DNA of 64,000 nt, taken from NCBI GenBank assembly GCA_020638975.1, contig JACKHN010000018.1, positions 67,647 through 131,646 on the forward strand, in the 5' to 3' direction. This stretch comes from Planctomycetaceae bacterium. Its GTDB lineage: Bacteria; Planctomycetota; Planctomycetia; Pirellulales; Pirellulaceae. Numbering within the stretch: position 1 is the stretch's first letter; each line of letters begins with the position of its first letter. Of this stretch, positions 7,760-15,451 are shown in pieces. The notes under the pieces are model-generated. The model saw only the letters and a list, made by a program, of their open reading frames with translations, was not told the origin of the DNA and did not search any database. Both the position numbers and the translations under genes were made by a program.

Positions 7760-9097
7760 CTAGGTTGCGCTGGCGTCTCCATCTTGATTTGGCTCTTCCG
7801 TGGCTACTGGCGCTGCGGGCGTTTCCTCGGCAGGTGTTTCTGCGGCTGGCGGTGCCGATTGGACGGCATCCGCTTCGGCTGCGGCCCGCATCTCTTCTTC
7901 GATTCTATCCAGCTTCTTTTGACGACGGGCTTCCGCCGCAACGACTTCGGCCTCTCGGGCTCGCACTTCCGCTTGATTAACGATCAGCTCCACTTGCGAT
8001 TCTGTCAAGCCGCCCATCTCTTGGAGTGCGTCGGGTTCGATCACCTCCAAGTCGTCGTAGGAGAGGTAACCCTGCTCCACCAAGCTCTGTGCCAGCTCCT
8101 CCGTCATCCCTTCGAGCTCACAGAAACCAGCGACTGCTCGCTCGATCTGTTCTTCCAACTCGTCGGCAGTCATGATCTCGATGTCCCAGCCGGACAACTT
8201 ACTTGCCAAACGAACGTTCTGGCCACGGCGTCCAATGGCTAGTGACAGTTGGTCTTCGCGAACTAGGACAATCGCTCGTCCGATCATATCGCACAGCAAC
8301 ACTTGCTCGACTTCAGCAGGTTGCAGCGAGTTCGGGATTAGCACTTCGGGATCATCGCTCCACCGGACAATATCGATTCGCTCACCGGACAGTTCATCGA
8401 CGATGTTTTTGATTCGATTGCCACGGACGCCGACACAGGCACCGACGCAGTCAACTCGGGAATCCGAGCTGCTTACGGCCACCTTGCTGCGGTAGCCGGG
8501 CTCACGAGCCATCGCGTTGACAGTGATCACACCGTCAGCAATCTCGGGGATTTCTTGCTCGAACAATCGGGCAACGAGGCTCGGGTGGTTGCGGCTCAGC
8601 ACCACTTTGACGCGATTTCCTTGAGGGCGCACCTCGTAAACAATTGCTCGGACGCGTTCGTTGGCATGATGAGACTCGCCTGGAATCTGTTCGCTGCGAG
8701 GCAGGATCGCTTCGACCGGCCCCAGGGCCACCGTCGTCGCACCGCCTTCAGCACGTTGCACCACACCTGACACCATCTGACCGATTTGCTCTTCAAACTC
8801 CTCTACCAAGGAATCGCGTTCGGCTTCACGGATCTTTTGAATAATCACTTGTTTTGCGGTTTGAGCGCCAATCCGTCCGATGACTTCAGGATCGATCTCC
8901 TCGCCATTGCAGCTTCCCTGCAGCGTGCCCGCTCCGCGATCAATGGTGATCACGATCTCCGACTCCTCACCGTACTGCTTTCGCGCAGCCGACACTAACG
9001 CCGATTCGATCGCCTGGAAGACGTACTCAGAATCGATGTTCTTGTCGCGATGTAGTGAATCGACGAGTCGTAAGACTTCACCGGGATTCCAACTCAT
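7760..9097 (-). CDS. nusA: Transcription termination/antitermination factor NusA
   Basis: ATG 9097 (MSWNPGEVLRLVDSLHRDKNI) is chosen because it matches NusA N-termini and follows an AGAGGG box; an upstream alternative start at 9154 adds an unrelated stretch. The 445 residues comprise the N-terminal RNA-polymerase-binding domain, an S1 domain (GQMVSGVVQRAEGGATTVALG), KH1 (VGVRGNRIKNIVDELSGERIDIVRW), KH2 (LAIGRRGQNVRLASKLSGWDIEIMT) and C-terminal helix-hairpin-helix-like helices (LVEQGYLSYDDLEVIEPDAL). An Ala/Glu/Pro-rich tail follows. NusA modulates pausing, termination and antitermination. It is the first gene of the nusA-infB-rbfA group. No rimP or ylxR was found beside it. Confidence 0.95.
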   Translation of the reverse strand: MSWNPGEVLRLVDSLHRDKNIDSEYVFQAIESALVSAARKQYGEESEIVITIDRGAGTLQGSCNGEEIDPEVIGRIGAQTAKQVIIQKIREAERDSLVEEFEEQIGQMVSGVVQRAEGGATTVALGPVEAILPRSEQIPGESHHANERVRAIVYEVRPQGNRVKVVLSRNHPSLVARLFEQEIPEIADGVITVNAMAREPGYRSKVAVSSSDSRVDCVGACVGVRGNRIKNIVDELSGERIDIVRWSDDPEVLIPNSLQPAEVEQVLLCDMIGRAIVLVREDQLSLAIGRRGQNVRLASKLSGWDIEIMTADELEEQIERAVAGFCELEGMTEELAQSLVEQGYLSYDDLEVIEPDALQEMGGLTESQVELIVNQAEVRAREAEVVAAEARRQKKLDRIEEEMRAAAEADAVQSAPPAAETPAEETPAAPVATEEPNQDGDASAT

Positions 9098-9157
9098 TGG
9101 GACCCTCTTTTGGTTTCCTGTTGTTATCGATCGCGACTCGTTCCGAGTCGCCAAGGA

Positions 9158-10360
9158 CTATCCTCTGTCCGCTATCAAATTTGCGCCGCTGTTGTCATCA
9201 AATAAGTGGAGGTTCTCGGCTTTGAACCGCAGTCGGACCGCATCACCTCTTGCGATGTCCGCACGCGACTCAACTCGACAAACCAACTTCGTCACTTCGT
9301 TCTGTGCACCACTTCGGTCGGGACCAACCAAAAGGTGCAACAGTTTGCAGTCACCAAGCAACTCGACTAACGACACGCTTCCAAAGTTCACGCCGCTGTC
9401 CGTCTCGCATTTTTCCACCATTACGTCTTCAGCACGCACTCCCAACTCGACGGTTTGTTCATTACCCACCGCCGCTAGAAGCTGCGTCTGCTTCTGATCA
9501 ATCTCTATCTTCAAACCCGCAGCAACAAACGAAAGCTCGTCTGCGTCGGCGGCCAATCTTCCCGAAACGAAATTCATTGGCGGTGAGCCAATGAATCCTG
9601 CGACGAATCGCGTTTTCGGTCGGTCATAGACCTCCATTGGGCTGCCAATTTGCTGTATTTCGCCATCTTTCATGACGACGATGCGTTCTCCCAAGGTCAT
9701 CGCTTCTGTTTGGTCGTGGGTGACGTAAATCATGGTCGTCGACAATCGCTGATGTAACTCGTTCAGCTCTCGCCGCGTTTCCATCCGAAGCTTGGCGTCT
9801 AAGTTCGACAACGGCTCATCAAATAAAAAAACCGCCGGTTGGCGGACGATGGCTCTGCCTAGTGCGACGCGCTGACGCTCGCCTCCAGACAGCTGCCGAG
9901 GCATCCGATCCAGCAAATGCTCGATCCTTAATGCCTGCGCCGTTTGTCGAACCGCTTCGCGTATTCCGCGTCGCTTCGCCGCCACATTGGCTGCTTCGGT
10001 TGGGCTCGTCAACCGTTTCCAAATTCTATGAAGGCTATTCCCTCCGTAACGCAATTCCAAACCAAACGCCATGTTCTTGTACACCGACATATGCGGGTAC
10101 AAGGCATAGTTTTGGAACACCATCGCGATGTCCCGATCTTTCGGAGCCACATCATTCACGATGCGGTCACCGATGCGAATCTCACCTTCTGTCACGTCTT
10201 CGAGTCCGGCGATCATGCGAAGTGTTGTACTCTTGCCACAGCCGCTGGGGCCCAGCAAAACTAAAAACTCGCCGTCATTGATGTGTAGGCTGAGGTTATT
10301 CACCGCCTTCACATCGGGAGCAAACACTTTCGAGACGCTTGCTAGTGAAACGCTCGTCAT
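9158..10360 (-). CDS. ABC transporter ATP-binding subunit, UgpC/MsmX-like
   Basis: The 400-residue protein has Walker A GPSGCGKST (residues 37-45), a Q-loop in MVFQNYALYPHMSVYKNMAFGL, signature LSGGERQR, Walker B VFLFDEPLSNLDAKLR and the H-loop THDQTEAMTLG. A C-terminal TOBE-type domain (about residues 270-400) includes VELGVRAEDV and LVELLGDCKLLHLLVG. This layout is that of the shared ATPases of sugar and glycerol-phosphate importers. Between the Q-loop and signature it carries about 25 extra residues (NSLHRIWKRLTSPTEAANVAAK) not usual in the family. No permease or binding-protein gene lies nearby, so it probably serves systems encoded elsewhere. It ends 60 bp before nusA on the same strand. 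Confidence 0.9.
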   Translation of the reverse strand: MTSVSLASVSKVFAPDVKAVNNLSLHINDGEFLVLLGPSGCGKSTTLRMIAGLEDVTEGEIRIGDRIVNDVAPKDRDIAMVFQNYALYPHMSVYKNMAFGLELRYGGNSLHRIWKRLTSPTEAANVAAKRRGIREAVRQTAQALRIEHLLDRMPRQLSGGERQRVALGRAIVRQPAVFLFDEPLSNLDAKLRMETRRELNELHQRLSTTMIYVTHDQTEAMTLGERIVVMKDGEIQQIGSPMEVYDRPKTRFVAGFIGSPPMNFVSGRLAADADELSFVAAGLKIEIDQKQTQLLAAVGNEQTVELGVRAEDVMVEKCETDSGVNFGSVSLVELLGDCKLLHLLVGPDRSGAQNEVTKLVCRVESRADIARGDAVRLRFKAENLHLFDDNSGANLIADRG

Positions 10361-10565
10361 GCCTTCCCACCGGTAATTGCGTTAGTCTTAAGCTGCCGAA
10401 GCGGGGGCTTGGGCTAACGCGAGTCGCTCGAAATCCGTTTAGTTACAGAACTTAGTGGAATTCTAAAGCGGGTTAACATACCGGTAGTACAGGGAAGTGT
10501 CAAGCTGGCACCTGGTCGTCGCAGGGATGCAACAATTCGCGAGGCAGGCTTCCGATCTCGCTAAT

Positions 10566-11312
10566 TCAAGCGAAATGTGCGAGATCATCTTTCGACAGCC
10601 TCCCGTCATGTAACGCCGACGCAACGAGTGCGGCATCGCATCCGACCGATGCCAAAGCGGCTAAGTCGGCGACTCCACGCACCCCTCCTCCGGAGATGAG
10701 TTGCAATCGCGGGTGCCGCTCACGGATCTGAGCGCAGAGGTCGATGACCGAAACCCCCTCTCCGACGCCGACGCTGGCAATGTCTAAGATAATCAGCCGT
10801 TCGAATCCCGCGACGATGATTTCGTCAACGATCTCCAGAGGTTGGGCCCCGTTCCAAGCTGGAATGGCAGTAATCGGCTGACCGCCCCGAATATCAAGAC
10901 TGAAGATGGCCCGTTCAGCGCCAATCCCAGCAACTAGATCAGGTAGGTCCTGTCGGCTGACAAGCGACTCAAGTCCGATGACTACCCCGTCGCATCGACT
11001 ATCGACTGACGACCGATCTTTGAACGCTAGAGCACGGGATACCGAGCTTGTCCCTGCGTCAATGAGAAGTCGGAGTCCCGCCGCGCCGATCGAATCATAT
11101 GCCTCCCAATTGGGCTCGATTCCGGCAATCGCATCAAGATCGGCAACATAGGTGTTACGGAATCCTAAGTTGCTCGCAAAGGCATTGGCAACACTTCTCG
11201 GCGTTGCCTCGCAATTTAGCACGCTCTCGACCGGTCGATACAGCTCCCGCCGTCCCGCGACACCGCGGACGACGAGGCCGTTTTTCAGATCAATTACCGG
11301 AATGATTTGCAC
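10566..11312 (-). CDS. HisA/HisF-related TIM-barrel protein (COG1411-like)
   Basis: The 248-residue protein begins MQIIPVIDLKNGLVVRG, the HisA-type first strand with Asp8, and shows successive barrel strands: TYVADLDAI, LRLLIDAGT, DGVVIGLESL, IFSLDIRGG, LIILDIASVG, QLISGGGVRG and CDAALVASALHDG. The phosphate-binding glycine motifs of the last two strands are present. True HisA isomerises ProFAR; this divergent relative lacks its usual his-operon neighbours and better resembles the COG1411 group. That group occurs in methanogens, methylotrophs and planctomycetes and has been associated with tetrahydromethanopterin-linked C1 metabolism. That functional link is from family knowledge and not shown by the neighbours here. 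It is separated by 205 bp from the ABC ATPase gene. Confidence 0.75.
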   Translation of the reverse strand: MQIIPVIDLKNGLVVRGVAGRRELYRPVESVLNCEATPRSVANAFASNLGFRNTYVADLDAIAGIEPNWEAYDSIGAAGLRLLIDAGTSSVSRALAFKDRSSVDSRCDGVVIGLESLVSRQDLPDLVAGIGAERAIFSLDIRGGQPITAIPAWNGAQPLEIVDEIIVAGFERLIILDIASVGVGEGVSVIDLCAQIRERHPRLQLISGGGVRGVADLAALASVGCDAALVASALHDGRLSKDDLAHFA

Positions 11313-11377
11313 CAGCGAAGTCTATCGGATGCGGCTAGCCCCAGGAAGCGCCAAGTCGCTCCGCCCCAACACCACTA

Positions 11378-12967
11378 TTAGAACGCGTCTTCCACGGCTT
11401 CTTCGCCATACAGCGGCATGTGGCGATAGTAGACCTCGAGTATCATTGTGCAGATTGCTGTCGTATAGAGTCTTCCGCCAGCGGTGCCGTGCCGATCGAC
11501 GAAGTACCAGCTACCCTTCTCGTGACCACTGGGGGCCTGTCTTGCAATTAGGAAGTCCCGCATGCGGATGTTCCATCGCTCCCAATCGCTGCCGCCGTGA
11601 TGATGCAGCACTTGCGTGGCGTAGTAGTTAAAATACATGTCCGTTTGCGACGGACCTTGATTAGCGAGAAAGGCATAGCCGCCGACAAGTCGCGAGTCGT
11701 CCCGCCGCCAGCCGAGATACATGCGGAGCAACGTGGCGACCGAAGTCGGCCCGGACTCTTTGCCGGGCCGCTGGTAGCCATAGAATACTCCGCCCGGATC
11801 TTGCACGCTGTCTAAGTACTCCTTGGCGAGCTCGGTCGTATGAGATGGCACGAACAGCCCTGCCATCTTGGCACTCTTCAACGCCATGACTTGCCAGCCC
11901 GTGACGGTCGTGTCGCCGGGTGCACCGGGAACGTACCTCCATCCGCCGCGGGGATGTTGGGCTCGGACGATGAAGTCGACTGCTTTCTGAGCGTAAGATT
12001 TTAATTGCTCGTCGCCCGTCATCGCGTAGGCTTCACAAAGTGCGATGGTTGCGATGCCCTGCGAGTACATAGTGCCTTCTTGCAAGTCGCCACCGTGTGG
12101 CGTCTCGATCATCCGCCCGGTCAGATAATAGAGTCCCTCGCCAACAACGTCTTTATATTTGCCTTGTTGGTGCGTGTAGCCCGCTCCTAAAAACGGGAGC
12201 AGCGCCAATGCCGTCGCTCCGGTGCTGGTGCCGACGGTGCCCGGATGCGGACAGCGGCCATTGCAACGCCCTTCTTGATGATTCAAATGCCAACTGCCAT
12301 CCTGACGCTGATGCTCCGCAAGCCAGGCGAGACCCTGCTCGACGGCATCTTCGCTGGCTTGGTTGCCGCCGCGTGCGGCAACAAGTCTGGCTCGTTGTTC
12401 CTCCGTGCGGCCTTCGAATCCACCGCCAATCGGCGTGTTCGTCGCTTCCAGTAGATCGTTGACGGATGTCTCGCGAAACAGATCCGTCGGGTGAACTTCG
12501 ACAGCGGCGACGGTCCGAGCGGCGAAAGGCGAGTCGATGTTCGGTGCATCGGGTAGACGAACTTCCGTGGGTAGGGCTTCAATCACCTGTGGCTGGTCGT
12601 TGGCAACGCTGACATCCGGCAAGATGATGCTTGAATCGTTGGGCTCTTCTTCCAGTGTGTCACGGATCGGTCCGAGAACGATTTCCGGTCCGCGCGGACC
12701 ATCGTCGTCGACGATGGCGACCAGGGCCAGGATGATCAGCGCAATCGTATGAACCACCAGGCTGATCCCGCCACTGGCTGCGTCGCCACCAAACCGGCAG
12801 AGCATCCGCTGCCATCGCGTGCGCTCATCCTGTACCTCGGCGGAAACAACGACGGGCTCGATGTCCTGCCGGGCGATGGGCGGGGCCAACACGTATTGCA
12901 CCGGGGGCTCGGCAAGCTCGTGCAAACAGATGTCGTGTGAATCATGGGGTGGAGGGTTGTGCGGCAT
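11378..12967 (-). CDS. Membrane-anchored prenyltransferase/squalene-oxidase repeat protein (copy 1)
   Basis: The 529-residue protein has a cytoplasmic N-terminus, one hydrophobic segment at about residues 66-86 (GGISLVVHTIALIILALVAI), an acidic linker, and a C-terminal alpha/alpha-toroid of terpene-cyclase-like repeats. Repeat signatures include VEQGLAWLAEHQRQDGSW, TGATALALLPFLGAGYTH, AVDFIVRAQHPRGGWRY and SVATLLRMYLGW. Ends with TAICTMILEVYYRHMPLYG. The fold is used by squalene cyclases and by non-enzymatic toroids; the acid cyclase motif DXDD is not apparent, so enzymatic activity is doubtful. It is a paralogue of the next gene upstream (13128-14687) and follows it on the same strand, separated by a terminator hairpin. 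Periplasmic function unknown. Confidence 0.8.
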   Translation of the reverse strand: MPHNPPPHDSHDICLHELAEPPVQYVLAPPIARQDIEPVVVSAEVQDERTRWQRMLCRFGGDAASGGISLVVHTIALIILALVAIVDDDGPRGPEIVLGPIRDTLEEEPNDSSIILPDVSVANDQPQVIEALPTEVRLPDAPNIDSPFAARTVAAVEVHPTDLFRETSVNDLLEATNTPIGGGFEGRTEEQRARLVAARGGNQASEDAVEQGLAWLAEHQRQDGSWHLNHQEGRCNGRCPHPGTVGTSTGATALALLPFLGAGYTHQQGKYKDVVGEGLYYLTGRMIETPHGGDLQEGTMYSQGIATIALCEAYAMTGDEQLKSYAQKAVDFIVRAQHPRGGWRYVPGAPGDTTVTGWQVMALKSAKMAGLFVPSHTTELAKEYLDSVQDPGGVFYGYQRPGKESGPTSVATLLRMYLGWRRDDSRLVGGYAFLANQGPSQTDMYFNYYATQVLHHHGGSDWERWNIRMRDFLIARQAPSGHEKGSWYFVDRHGTAGGRLYTTAICTMILEVYYRHMPLYGEEAVEDAF

Positions 12968-13074
12968 GTCGCGATTATGCGGTAGCGTAACGAAACGGCT
13001 CGGGCGCAGCGCGCCCTCGAAGTATAGGTCGCAGGCGTCCGGTCAACTCCCGCAAAATGGACGCCGCGCGTAAA

Positions 13075-13105
13075 AAAGGCGTGCCTGACTCTTAGGCACG
13101 CCTTT
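13075..13105 (-). terminator. Rho-independent terminator after the copy 2 toroid gene
   Basis: A perfect 12-bp inverted repeat (AAAGGCGTGCCT and AGGCACGCCTTT) encloses a 7-nt loop. Read on the minus strand it continues into a run of six T residues, and it starts 23 bp after the stop of the gene ending at 13128. This is the strongest intrinsic terminator in the window and should separate the two paralogous genes into different transcripts. Confidence 0.85.
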
Positions 13106-13127
13106 CGTTGTTGTTCTTCGAGCCTGC

Positions 13128-14687
13128 TTACAGCGGGAAATCTTCCTCCGCCGCTTCCTTGGCATAGATCGGCATATGCCGGTAGTAAACCTCAAGAATC
13201 ATCGTTGCCATCGATGTGACATAAAGTCTTCCGCCGCGTTCGTTGGCATGACCGCCGCCCGGCACTTCCCAACTGCCGGCCATGTGCCCCGTCTGCTCCT
13301 GGCTGTTGACTAACTGGTCACGCATGACATTGTTCCACTTTGGCCAGTATTCGTCGCCGTAGTGGTGCATGATTTGCGTAGCGTAGTAGTTGTAGTAGTG
13401 ATCCGTCTTCGAGGGGCCTAGACTGCTGATATACGCGGCACCACGTTGCAGCGCGGGCTCATCTTTTTTCCAGCCGAGATACATGCGGCACAGCAGACCG
13501 ATCGCCGTCGTCGATGCCTTGGCACCGGGCTCGGCGTAACCGTACTTGGAACCGCCATCTGACTGGACCGTATTCAGAAACTTGATCGCGCCTGCGACCG
13601 TATTGGGCGGGACTTGCAAATACGCCATGTGGCCGCTCTTCAGCGCCATCAGCTGCCAGCCGACGACGGACGTGTCGCCAGGTTGACGAGGGGTGTACCG
13701 CCAGCCGCCACCCACAGGGTCTTGTGCATAAGAAATGAACGCGATCGATGCCTGTGCAGGTGCCATCAACTTGCGGTCGTGCGTCATGGCATATGCTTCA
13801 CACAAGGCGATGGAAGCCAAGCCGTGTGCATACATGTTGCCGCCGCCTTGGATCAACGAGCCGTTGGGCTGCTCGGCACGAACTAAGTAGGCCAACCCGC
13901 GACCGACGGTGTCTTTGTATTGGCCTTCCAAATGGGTTTGACCTGAACCGAGGAAAGGCAGCAACGCCATCGCGGTGGCACCAGTAAAGCAGCCTTTCGT
14001 GTCGCCCTGATGTGTGCAGGCGCAGGGCATGCCTTCAAAAGCCCAATGACCGTCGGGGAACTGGTGCGAGGCGAACCACTTCAACGCCATTGCGACCGAT
14101 TTCTCGCTGCCCTCCGAGCCGCCGTTCTGCTTCACCATCTGGCCACGCGCCTTCGCGCTGCGTCCTTCGAGCGCGCTGCCCGTCATCGACCCGATCTCTT
14201 TCATGAGATCGTTTCGGGGTGCGGTTTCGGTGCTAAAGTCAACGAGGTCCACCTGAATCGCCGCTGCGTCAACGTCGGTCGAAACTTCTACTTCGACGAC
14301 TTCACTTGGCGTGTCGACCGTGCTTTGCACGACCGGCTCGGCGGCGCTGATCTCTGAAACCTGCATCGGTTCGAGTTGGTCCAGCACCTCGAAGTCTTCG
14401 ACTTCTTCCACTTCACTTGCATTCGCGACGCTTAGGATGTTGGCATCTTTCTCGATACTGGGCGAGAACGTGATGAAGGCGAGCACCAAGATTGCGATGA
14501 TGTGGACGATCATGCTGATCGCCCAGCTAGGAACCGCGGCAAAGAGTAGGAATCGTCTACCGGCGGCAGCGTATTCTTCCTCTTCCTCGCCCTCCTCGTC
14601 AGCTTCCGCCTCAAGGGCCTCTTCACTTCCCGCAGCCAGGGCCTGATCGCGGGCTAATTGTTCGGGATCGTCCATCGTGGATGACAT
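13128..14687 (-). CDS. Membrane-anchored prenyltransferase/squalene-oxidase repeat protein (copy 2)
   Basis: The 519-residue product repeats the architecture of its neighbour: an acidic N-terminus (EALEAEADEEGEEEEEY), one membrane segment at about residues 50-76 (FAAVPSWAISMIVHIIAILVLAFITF), an acidic linker rich in E, V and D, then a toroid with VAMALKWFASHQFPDGHW, TGATAMALLPFLGSGQTH, ASIALCEAYAMTHDRKLMAP, PGDTSVVGWQLMALKSGHMA and TTAIGLLCRMYLGWKKDEP. It ends TSMATMILEVYYRHMPIYA, nearly identical to copy 1, which shows a tandem duplication. No DXDD motif is visible. A terminator follows; a 463-bp gap lies upstream. Function unknown; periplasmic location is inferred from the single anchor. 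Confidence 0.8.
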   Translation of the reverse strand: MSSTMDDPEQLARDQALAAGSEEALEAEADEEGEEEEEYAAAGRRFLLFAAVPSWAISMIVHIIAILVLAFITFSPSIEKDANILSVANASEVEEVEDFEVLDQLEPMQVSEISAAEPVVQSTVDTPSEVVEVEVSTDVDAAAIQVDLVDFSTETAPRNDLMKEIGSMTGSALEGRSAKARGQMVKQNGGSEGSEKSVAMALKWFASHQFPDGHWAFEGMPCACTHQGDTKGCFTGATAMALLPFLGSGQTHLEGQYKDTVGRGLAYLVRAEQPNGSLIQGGGNMYAHGLASIALCEAYAMTHDRKLMAPAQASIAFISYAQDPVGGGWRYTPRQPGDTSVVGWQLMALKSGHMAYLQVPPNTVAGAIKFLNTVQSDGGSKYGYAEPGAKASTTAIGLLCRMYLGWKKDEPALQRGAAYISSLGPSKTDHYYNYYATQIMHHYGDEYWPKWNNVMRDQLVNSQEQTGHMAGSWEVPGGGHANERGGRLYVTSMATMILEVYYRHMPIYAKEAAEEDFPL

Positions 14688-15150
14688 AAGATCATGCTCC
14701 GTTTTGACAGTGGCGCAACGACTGTGCGCGAAGTCACTGTCCGCGTTCCTGTTCCAAGGGAAATCGGACTACTTTATCACTCCAAGTCCTTAACCTACTT
14801 ATTTTTCGGTCAATTGCAAGCACAAACGGCATGGGAGAGTGATGCCGCCTAGCGATGTGGGGAATTGCTGCGACCTCCTCACAACCCGAAGCGTAAGCGA
14901 GGCAACGCATTCCGTCCTCGCTGACGCTTCCCGTTACTAGGGACTTGTCACGAGCCGGAAAGTCTCAATCAGGAACTGGGGTTCCCTTGAATAGGTGGGT
15001 GTCTTCCGAAGACGTACTGCCGGCGAACTGTCGAGAATTTTGCGAAACACTGTGCTGGGAACGGGTTACCTGGCGAGAAGGTTTTGACTACAATCAGCCG
15101 ATTAAAGTCAAACAACAGTCCACGGCTGTTCAACCCACGGAGTAGATACG
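14688..15150. other. Divergent intergenic region (463 bp) between the toroid gene and rpmG
   Basis: No coding sequence or tRNA was recognised. It must hold promoters for both divergent genes, but no convincing -35/-10 pair was found. It contains one planctomycete-type palindrome (14888-14930, listed separately). A GGAG box stands 9 bases before the rpmG ATG. Confidence 0.6.
14888..14930. repeat. Imperfect palindrome GAAGCGTAAGCGAGG / CCTCGCTGACGCTTC
   Basis: Two 15-base arms (14888-14902 and 14916-14930) match at 14 of 15 positions when one is reverse-complemented, with a 13-base loop. The flanks (ACAACCC before, CCGTT after) slightly extend the symmetry. Sequences of the form CCCGAAGCGTAAGCGAGG are recalled as a common dispersed intergenic repeat in Pirellulales genomes. 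Confidence 0.7.
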
Positions 15151-15318
15151 ATGGCCGGTCGAAGCAAGAAGAAGGCAGATACAGTGTTCCTCGTATGTGA
15201 AGAGACGGGCGATTACAACTACAGCTTGCGTCGCAAGCCAGGCGGCGAAAAGCTGCGTCTGAAGAAGTTTTGCCCTCGTTTGCAACGTCACACCGTTCAC
15301 GTGGAAAAGAAGAAGTAG
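15151..15318 (+). CDS. rpmG: 50S ribosomal protein L33
   Basis: This short 55-residue gene encodes MAGRSKKKADTVFLVCEE, then TGDYNYSLRRKPGG and LRLKKFCPRLQRHTVHVEKKK. The LxLKKFCPRxxxHTxHxE ending is diagnostic of L33. Of the two CxxC zinc pairs of the zinc-binding form only one Cys of each remains (Cys16 in VCEET, Cys43 in FCPRL), so it appears to be a zinc-independent form. A GGAG box lies upstream. L33 sits near the E site of the 50S subunit. recJ follows after 133 bp containing a palindrome. Confidence 0.95.
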   Translation: MAGRSKKKADTVFLVCEETGDYNYSLRRKPGGEKLRLKKFCPRLQRHTVHVEKKK

Positions 15319-15352
15319 CAAGTAAGTCGTTGTCACACCGCGCTCTTGGTGT

Positions 15353-15420
15353 GCCACTGCTGGCTTGCCCAGCAGTGCCAAGTTTGAGTGGGAATCCCTG
15401 CTGGGCAAGCCGGCAGCGGC
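15353..15420. repeat. Nested palindrome between rpmG and recJ
   Basis: Two 23-base arms (15353-15375 and 15398-15420) are reverse complements with two mismatches, separated by 22 bases. The left arm is itself palindromic (CACTGCTGG-CTTGC-CCAGCAGTG). Copies of this motif are recalled as abundant in planctomycete intergenic DNA. It may terminate rpmG transcription, but there is no T-run. Confidence 0.65.
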
Positions 15421-15451
15421 GCGTTCCCCCAAGCTGAAGACAGGGATCGTC

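Noticed and set aside
14945..15145. 66-codon plus-strand frame just before rpmG, considered as a leader peptide
   Set aside because: No ribosome-binding site or family resemblance; it ends 5 bp before the rpmG ATG by chance.
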